NCBI GenBank assembly: GCA_900313545.1
Contig: OMRS01000124.1
Span: forward strand, 1-11,813
Origin: an uncultured Eubacteriales bacterium
GTDB taxonomy: Bacteria; Bacillota_A; Clostridia; Christensenellales; Aristaeellaceae
Direction of reading: 5' to 3'
Length of the DNA: 11,813 bases
Under the pieces are notes generated by a model. The model was not told the DNA's origin. It did no database searches and was given only the letters and a program-made list of their open reading frames with translations. Of the stretch, positions 7,387 through 11,813 are shown piece after piece (positions within the stretch are counted from its first letter, which is position 1; each line of letters starts with the position of its first letter). The position numbers were made by a program, and so were the translations under genes.

Positions 7387-7434
7387 CAATCAATTTGATT
7401 GAGGCATATAGATTAAGAATCGGCGAAAATTCGC
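7387..7434 (+). promoter_or_regulatory. Two small inverted repeats in the rpsP leader
   Basis: CAATCAA-T-TTGATTG (7387-7401) is a perfect 7+1+7 palindrome starting 3 bases after the ffh stop. GCGAA-AA-TTCGC (7423-7434) is a second repeat that ends exactly where the rpsP ribosome binding site begins. Such hairpins could process the transcript or tune S16 translation. No T run follows them, so they are not terminators. Confidence 0.3.
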
Positions 7435-7451
7435 AAGGAGGAAAACAAAAC

Positions 7452-7694
7452 ATGGTTAAGATTCGCATGAAGAGAATGGGTATGAAAAAGAAACCCTTCT
7501 ATCGCATTGTTGTTGCTGATGAGCGCGCCTGCCGCGACGGCAGATTCATTGATGAGATTGGCTACTACAATCCTGTCGCCAACCCCGTTGAGCTGAAGAT
7601 CGACAACGAGAAAGCCCAGAAGTGGATTAAGAATGGTGCTCAGCCGACGGATACGGTTCGCGGTCTTCTGAAAAAGACTGGTGCTATCGGCTGA
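7452..7694 (+). CDS. rpsP: 30S ribosomal protein bS16
   Basis: This is a structural and assembly protein of the small ribosomal subunit. Its 80 residues contain the family pattern [20 protein letters not shown], then [34 protein letters not shown] and VRGLLKKTG. It lacks the basic extension that gives about 90 residues in B. subtilis; 80-82 residues is common in clostridia. The start is ATG 7452, after a textbook AAGGAGG (7435-7441) at 10 bases. An in-frame ATG at 7395 would add 19 non-family residues and has no good site. It sits in the conserved ffh-rpsP-khpA-rimM order. Confidence 0.98.
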   Translation: MVKIRMKRMGMKKKPFYRIVVADERACRDGRFIDEIGYYNPVANPVELKIDNEKAQKWIKNGAQPTDTVRGLLKKTGAIG

Positions 7695-7729
7695 TCCCCG
7701 TTCCGGACTGGAAAGGCGGATCATAGATA

Positions 7730-7960
7730 ATGGAAGAACTGGTTCGATATATTGCAAAAACACTTGTGGATAATCCGGACCAGGTCCAGGTGCGTACTGT
7801 GGAGGATGAATCTTCCGTGGTGATCGAACTGGAAGTGGGACCTGACGATGCGGGTAAGGTGATCGGCAAGCAGGGCAGGATTGCCAAGGCAATCCGAACG
7901 GTTGTCAAGGCTGCTACGGCACGAGAAGAAAAACCCGTTTATGTGGAAATCAATACTTGA
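7730..7960 (+). CDS. khpA: KH-domain RNA-binding protein KhpA
   Basis: This 76-residue protein consists of a single KH domain of the KhpA (YlqC) family. Family members bind RNA with KhpB/EloR and affect cell division and elongation in Gram-positive bacteria. The RNA-binding GxxG loop is GKQG at 46-49, inside VIGKQGRIAKAIRTVVKAA. The N-terminus ELVRYIAKTLVDNPDQV is typical. The start ATG 7730 follows AAAGGCGG (7712-7719). It lies 35 bases after rpsP and upstream of rimM, its usual place. Confidence 0.96.
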   Translation: MEELVRYIAKTLVDNPDQVQVRTVEDESSVVIELEVGPDDAGKVIGKQGRIAKAIRTVVKAATAREEKPVYVEINT

Positions 7961-7990
7961 GATTTTCGCATAACCAACAAGGAAACAAGG

Positions 7991-8020
7991 ATGCCGCGCA
8001 GTTTTTGCGCGGCATTGTTG
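7991..8020 (+). terminator. Strong hairpin between khpA and rimM (possible partial terminator)
   Basis: ATGCCGCGCA (7991-8000) pairs perfectly with TGCGCGGCAT (8006-8015), 10 bp, over loop GTTTT. The tail is TGTTG, an interrupted and short U tract. It would be an inefficient terminator, suited to lowering expression of rimM and the two secreted-protein genes relative to rpsP, or it could be an RNA processing or 3' end stabilising site. No promoter for rimM is evident after it. Confidence 0.55.
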
Positions 8021-8036
8021 CTAAAGGGGAACAGCA

Positions 8037-8585
8037 TTGGACAAGGAATATCTGTTGATCGGAGAAATCGTGAAACCTCAGGGCATTCGCGGAGAGGTTA
8101 AACTGAAAGCGGAGAGCCAGGATATGAGCCGTTATGCCCGTCTGCAGGAAGTCTACCTGAATGAGGGCAGCGGCAGAACCCTGGTGAAGGTGGAAAAGGG
8201 ACGCGCGTCGGGCGAATTTGCGTATCTGAAGCTGGAGGGGATCAACGACCGCGATGCCGCGGAATCTCTGCGGGGAGTCCGCGTCTATGTGGACCGGGAG
8301 CACGCCATCAAGCTTGCACCGCAGGAGTATTTTATCTGCGATCTCATTGGGCTGGAGGCGCGTACGGAAGACGGAGAAAGAGTGGGGATCCTCAGGGATG
8401 TGATCAGCCCATACAAGGCCTGCGATGTCTATGTGTTTGACACCGAACGGGGAGAAATGATGATGCCTGCACTAAAAAAAGCCATTCTCTCCGTGGATGT
8501 GAAAGCCGGAAAGATGCTGCTGTGCCGCAGCGTTCTTGAAGAGATCGCCTCCTATTCTGATTCTTCCAATGAGGTGAGAGAATGA
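8037..8585 (+). CDS. rimM: Ribosome maturation factor RimM
   Basis: RimM binds S19 and helps assemble the head of the 30S subunit. The 182 residues match the family. The N-terminal barrel begins LIGEIVKPQGIRGEVKLKAE (residues 6-25) and contains LEGINDRDAAESLRG. The C-terminal PRC-barrel begins near EYFICDLIGLEA and includes the usual V.MMPALKKAIL-type segment. The start is TTG at 8037, with AAAGGGGA (8023-8030) 6 bases upstream; no ATG gives a full N-terminus. Its stop overlaps the next gene (ATGA at 8582-8585). In most Bacillota the next gene is trmD, which is absent here. Confidence 0.97.
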   Translation: MDKEYLLIGEIVKPQGIRGEVKLKAESQDMSRYARLQEVYLNEGSGRTLVKVEKGRASGEFAYLKLEGINDRDAAESLRGVRVYVDREHAIKLAPQEYFICDLIGLEARTEDGERVGILRDVISPYKACDVYVFDTERGEMMMPALKKAILSVDVKAGKMLLCRSVLEEIASYSDSSNEVRE

Positions 8586-9817
8586 AACAGGCTGTTTCAG
8601 CAATCGCAGCGGTTGCGCTGTTCGTTTTGATGGCTTTTGCAGGCGTGGCAGAGGAGACGGCGGAGGAGCAGCTTCCCGGAGTGGATTGCCTCTCCCCTCA
8701 GCTGACGGCATTTCTGGACGTTGTCAGCAGGGATGAGGAGCCGATCGAGCTGACAGCTGCCTTCATGCCGGAGAATCTGTTCTACGGGCGGGATTACTCG
8801 GTTCTTAAGGATATGATGAAGGACCTGAGCATTCATGTCTTTGCAGGAGGGGATACCGCTATCCTGTCCCTTAGCGCAGGAACTGCAGCGCTGGAGAATC
8901 TGACAATGACGGCTCTGGAGGACAACCGTCTTGCGGTCCGGTTCGGTGAGGAAACCGTCGTGATTCCCAGTCCCGTCGGGGAACTGTCCGATGAGACCTC
9001 CCTTCAGGCGATAGACATTGTCCGAGGGGTAATTGCCCGGCGGGAAGAACTGCAGGATGTGGCAAACTGGCTTGGACAACAGAAATGGGCGAAGGAACTG
9101 AATCTGACGCAGGAGAATTCACAGGACGGCAGTGCGCCGGTCAAGCTGAGTTTTTCAGGAAACCTCATGATGGCGGGAGATCCCTGGAAGGCGGAAGGAT
9201 GGATCACCAGGCCGCAGGGAAATGCTCCGAAGGACAATGCAGAGATCACGCTGACGAAAGATGAACAGAACCATCTGACCTTTACGGCTGTCAGACACTT
9301 AAAAAGCAGCGTCAAATCGAAGGAAAAAGAGGGCAGCGTATCCAGCGAAATGAGGGTTCAGATGAAAGGAACCCTGGAAGGATATGCCGTCAGCGCGGAT
9401 GTGCGCCTGAATGTCAAGAACACCTGGGTCAGAAATGAAAACGGAGCTCTGACGGAAAACATCCGGATGAAACTCAACAGCAGCTACCGGAACAAGAATC
9501 CGGCAGTTCACGGGAATCGTCTGGATTCTGTGGATCTGGACGGGGAGTCGACGCTGCTTTTGAGCAATGGCGGGCGGTATTTTGAAAACCGGAGCAATGC
9601 CACGATGACCATGGCAGGCCTTGTGGCGCTGGAGGGAAGCGTGGCCCTCAATGGCCGCCTGGGAAGCCCGGAACCTGAGCCCCTGAAAGTGGATGAGAAT
9701 ACGCCCCGACAGGAGTTTGACGAGTGGGCCTCAGATGCTATAATGAAGATCAGCCGCTGGTTCTATCAGAAGATGGACCCCTCGGTAATCAAGAAAATGA
9801 TGGATGGATTAAACTGA
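8582..9817 (+). CDS. Secreted protein of unknown function (paralogue 1)
   Basis: No family is recognised. The 411 residues start with a signal peptide (residues 1-23, hydrophobic core from Ala4 to Ala20, cleavage GVA|EE). There is no lipobox, no second membrane span and no sorting motif, so it is probably released or held non-covalently outside the cell. The mature part is rich in predicted beta strands with alternating polar and hydrophobic residues. It has an LFY...LKDM segment at 66-78, a lone Cys in VDCLSP, and a basic stretch LKSSVKSKEKEG. A helical tail, DEWASDAIMKISRWFYQKM, ends the protein. The start overlaps the rimM stop by 4 bases, so translation is probably coupled. The following gene has the same architecture and a matching LFY-x9-DM-type segment, which suggests duplication. 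The role may be in the cell envelope. Confidence 0.85.
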   Translation: MKQAVSAIAAVALFVLMAFAGVAEETAEEQLPGVDCLSPQLTAFLDVVSRDEEPIELTAAFMPENLFYGRDYSVLKDMMKDLSIHVFAGGDTAILSLSAGTAALENLTMTALEDNRLAVRFGEETVVIPSPVGELSDETSLQAIDIVRGVIARREELQDVANWLGQQKWAKELNLTQENSQDGSAPVKLSFSGNLMMAGDPWKAEGWITRPQGNAPKDNAEITLTKDEQNHLTFTAVRHLKSSVKSKEKEGSVSSEMRVQMKGTLEGYAVSADVRLNVKNTWVRNENGALTENIRMKLNSSYRNKNPAVHGNRLDSVDLDGESTLLLSNGGRYFENRSNATMTMAGLVALEGSVALNGRLGSPEPEPLKVDENTPRQEFDEWASDAIMKISRWFYQKMDPSVIKKMMDGLN

Positions 9818-9835
9818 CGGATGAGGAGGGACAAT

Positions 9836-11476
9836 ATGTTTAAAAGAATACTCTCTATGATCCTGGCCACGGTTTTTGCGATGGCGGTCATTTCCTCCGG
9901 ACTGGCCGAGGGCAGCTATGCGTCCGGTGACATCACCATGACCGCACTTTCCGAGAGCCTGGAAGCGGGAAACCAGATTCACTTCACATGCAGCCTGGAT
10001 ATGGAGGGCGTACAGAATGAACAGGTGAAAAAACTCCTGGACCTGTTCTATGTGGATGGTTCATATTACCTTGAGGACATGGGTCAGAGACTTGACCTGT
10101 CCCTGCTGGTTAATGAAAAGGAGTATGTGACACTGCAGGCACTGATCATGAACAACGGTTCTGTTCAGTTCATGAGCAACCTGACCGGCTCCACGGTCTA
10201 TCTTGTGCCGGCTGGAACTGAGACGAGCAACACCGGAGCGGTGTCCGGGGTGCATTCCACGGACCCGGATTTCAGAAAGATTCCTGCACGCCAGCGCGTC
10301 ATGATCTGTGCTCAGGAAGCGACGATTCCGCTTTGGGGTTCTTTCCTGGGATGGATTTCCTCCCACAGCCATCATGAGGAGCACGAGGAGAAACCCTTCT
10401 ACTGGTTTGACAACGATTTTATTGATGCCACGGATACCCGCGATGAAGTCTACCAGACCATGCATTCCCAGGCCAGAGCGGATGAAATCCTTGGATTGCC
10501 CTGGAACATGCTGACCACCCTGGATTCCAGTGACTGCAAGGAGCTGCGCGTTGCAGTGGCCGACTTCCTGGCGGAGAACGGCGTCACCCACAGGATGCTG
10601 CGCGAGGTGGTGGACACGCTTCTGACCAAGGAGCAGATGGATCCTGCGGAGGATGTGGTGGTTCTGACCCATGCTCTCCCGGATCCGGACGGCCTCTGCT
10701 ATCATGATGATATTGACTACTGCCTCAAGAAGATCATCAAGAGCGTTGAAACCATCTGGGAAGAGAGCATCGACCAGAATCTCGTGACCCTGAAGATGGG
10801 CTACGGCGAGAGCGGAAATGTGGTGGGCCTTGACATTGATATGCCCAGACTGTCCACGGAGGTTCCCTATGAGGGCAGCTTCCATTACTCCTACAAGACG
10901 GACGATGACTGGCAGCAGCATTACCTGGTTGCCGGAGATCTGCTGACTTACAACGACCTCCGTGTGGTGGGAACCATCAGTGCCCAGGATGGCGAGGACG
11001 TGGATGGCATCAATGAGAACTATCTGGATATGAAGCTGCAGCTGGTCAATGACAAGACCGGTGCATCCGATGATCTGGATCTGCATGCCGGTATCCGCTT
11101 TACCGCGTCTGAGGATGCGGATGCCACCTATATCGAGGAATACGACGGCGTGGTTGATCTGACGCAGATCTCCGGAGAAGCCAAGACGACGCTGGCCAAC
11201 GTGACCCTGACCGGAAAGACCCTCGCTCAGGTGGGCACGATGTCCACTGCGGCAGCGGTGAAGATCCCCTTGCCGGAAGTCGGAACGCTGGTCCTGAATG
11301 TGAATGCGAAGCAGGCTCCGGTGGAAGCCAAGACCTTCCCGGGAGGAGAAGCGGTGAACATCCTGAACATCGGCAAGGATGAGCTGAACAAGCAGATTCA
11401 GACCGCCGCCACGAATCTGATGATGCAGGCTTTCCAGGATCCTGAGCTGATGTCCGCGCTCACAGGCGGCAATTAA
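9836..11476 (+). CDS. Secreted protein of unknown function (paralogue 2)
   Basis: No family is recognised. The chosen start is ATG 9836, with GGAGGG (9825-9830) 5 bases upstream. The ATG at 9821 would place the binding site inside the gene. That gives 546 residues with a signal peptide (FKR, hydrophobic core, cleavage GLA|EG at 24/25) and no lipobox. The LFY...LEDM segment (70-82) lines up with residues 66-78 of the preceding protein. A His/Glu cluster HSHHEEHEE lies at 177-185, after a hydrophobic WGSFLGWISS. A helical middle section (about 215-310) has several Cys residues. The C-terminal half is beta-rich and acidic, and it ends in a helix plus LTGGN. It follows paralogue 1 by 18 bases and is the last gene before the terminator at 11569. 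The His cluster suggests metal binding, which is inference only. Confidence 0.85.
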   Translation: MFKRILSMILATVFAMAVISSGLAEGSYASGDITMTALSESLEAGNQIHFTCSLDMEGVQNEQVKKLLDLFYVDGSYYLEDMGQRLDLSLLVNEKEYVTLQALIMNNGSVQFMSNLTGSTVYLVPAGTETSNTGAVSGVHSTDPDFRKIPARQRVMICAQEATIPLWGSFLGWISSHSHHEEHEEKPFYWFDNDFIDATDTRDEVYQTMHSQARADEILGLPWNMLTTLDSSDCKELRVAVADFLAENGVTHRMLREVVDTLLTKEQMDPAEDVVVLTHALPDPDGLCYHDDIDYCLKKIIKSVETIWEESIDQNLVTLKMGYGESGNVVGLDIDMPRLSTEVPYEGSFHYSYKTDDDWQQHYLVAGDLLTYNDLRVVGTISAQDGEDVDGINENYLDMKLQLVNDKTGASDDLDLHAGIRFTASEDADATYIEEYDGVVDLTQISGEAKTTLANVTLTGKTLAQVGTMSTAAAVKIPLPEVGTLVLNVNAKQAPVEAKTFPGGEAVNILNIGKDELNKQIQTAATNLMMQAFQDPELMSALTGGN

Positions 11477-11548
11477 ACGGCGGATCAAAATCCCCCAGGG
11501 AAGTCTGCAGAAGGACCAGGGATTCTTCCTGACGGACGGTCCCGAATC

Positions 11549-11565
11549 ATTTGATATTATCAAAT
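11549..11565. repeat. Perfect 8+1+8 palindrome
   Basis: ATTTGATA-T-TATCAAAT is a perfect odd-centred inverted repeat lying just before the terminator stem. It could be an operator, part of a longer transcript-end structure, or chance in an AT-rich patch. No gene begins close enough downstream on the + strand for it to regulate one obviously. Confidence 0.4.
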
Positions 11566-11568
11566 AAC

Positions 11569-11606
11569 AAAACCCGGAGCGTACAGCTCCGGGTTTTGTT
11601 TGTGTT
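11569..11606 (+). terminator. Rho-independent terminator after the secreted-protein pair
   Basis: AAAACCCGGAGC (11569-11580) pairs with GCTCCGGGTTTT (11586-11597), 12 bp, over loop GTACA, and is followed by GTTTGTGTT. The A run on the left arm gives a T run on the other strand, so it could also terminate transcripts from the right. It ends the transcript that begins at 5637-5665. Confidence 0.92.
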
Positions 11607-11813
11607 GGGCGAGGCGCATATCCCGGCGGTGAAGGCCGGAACGGACATGCCGGGGATATACAGCCATGCGCGGCGAAAGCCGGGACACAGGCCGTCATGC
11701 CGGGAGGAAAGGAAGCCTCATCCCACGGCGGTGCGGGGAATCCCGGGTCCGGCAGGATGCATCAGGGGATCAGGAGAGGGTGAAGGCACCGTCAGAGCGC
11801 ATGCGGATATCCG
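11607..11813. other. GC-rich structured intergenic tail, no convincing gene
   Basis: Together with 11477-11606 this is a stretch of over 300 bases without a recognised gene. Several inverted repeats are packed here. ATATCCCGGC (11618-11627) pairs with GCCGGGGATAT (11649-11659, one bulge) inside an outer GCGC/GCGC pair (11614-11617, 11668-11671). CGGC-GAAA-GCCG (11671-11682) is a hairpin with a GNRA loop. TGCCGG (11698-11703) pairs with CCGGCA (11749-11754). On the - strand a short frame reading DIRMRSDGAFTLS runs in from the window edge and stops at 11770-11772. It could be the C-terminus of a convergent gene, but 14 codons cannot establish that. Confidence 0.35.

Noticed and set aside
7395..7451. 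Upstream ATG at 7395 as the rpsP start
   Set aside because: The added 19 residues are not part of bS16, and the strong AAGGAGG lies downstream of it, serving ATG 7452.
10061..11698. Long - strand open frame of 545 codons opposite the second secreted protein
   Set aside because: It runs through the 11569-11597 terminator and is antisense to a gene with a good start, binding site and signal peptide. Its own composition is shadow-like.
11648..11813. + strand frame open to the window edge starting at ATG 11648
   Set aside because: It is rich in Arg, Pro and Gly, has only a weak binding site, and runs across dense inverted repeats; more likely non-coding.

Overview
The window reads as an ordinary chromosomal stretch from a bacterium of the Bacillota, probably the class Clostridia. 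The evidence is strong AGGAGG-type ribosome binding sites, TTG starts on ylxM and rimM, the gene order ylxM-ffh-rpsP-khpA-rimM, and a PurA whose motifs match the clostridial variant. Base composition is moderate, roughly half G+C by eye. The organism could be a gut or rumen anaerobe, but that is inference. All recognised genes lie on the + strand. No mobile element, CRISPR array, tRNA or phage gene is visible.

Layout. Positions 1-94 hold the 3' end of a 5S rRNA and its terminator, so the window opens at the end of an rRNA operon. A promoter then drives purA (285-1559, AMP synthesis). Next is a large surface-anchored membrane protein (1682-3775) with four Ig-like repeats, a Pro/Thr stalk, one membrane span and a long charged cytoplasmic tail. 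It closes with a strong terminator. A DUF2461 protein (3830-4615) and uppP (4635-5471, undecaprenyl-diphosphate phosphatase) form a short two-gene unit.

A perfect consensus promoter (TTGACA, 17 bp, TATAAT; 5637-5665) starts the second half. It drives ylxM-ffh (signal recognition particle), rpsP (bS16), khpA (KH-domain RNA chaperone) and rimM (30S maturation). In most Bacillota trmD and rplS follow rimM. Here rimM instead overlaps by ATGA the first of two secreted proteins of unknown function (8582-9817 and 9836-11476). These look like divergent paralogues of each other. A 12-bp-stem terminator at 11569 ends the run, so SRP, ribosome assembly and the two exported proteins may share one transcript of about 5.9 kb. 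A 10-bp hairpin between khpA and rimM could attenuate it.

The last 216 bases are GC-rich, have no convincing gene, and contain several inverted repeats. The most novel material is the secreted pair, the stalked membrane protein, and a few unexplained structured intergenic segments. I see no defence, mobile or biosynthetic system.
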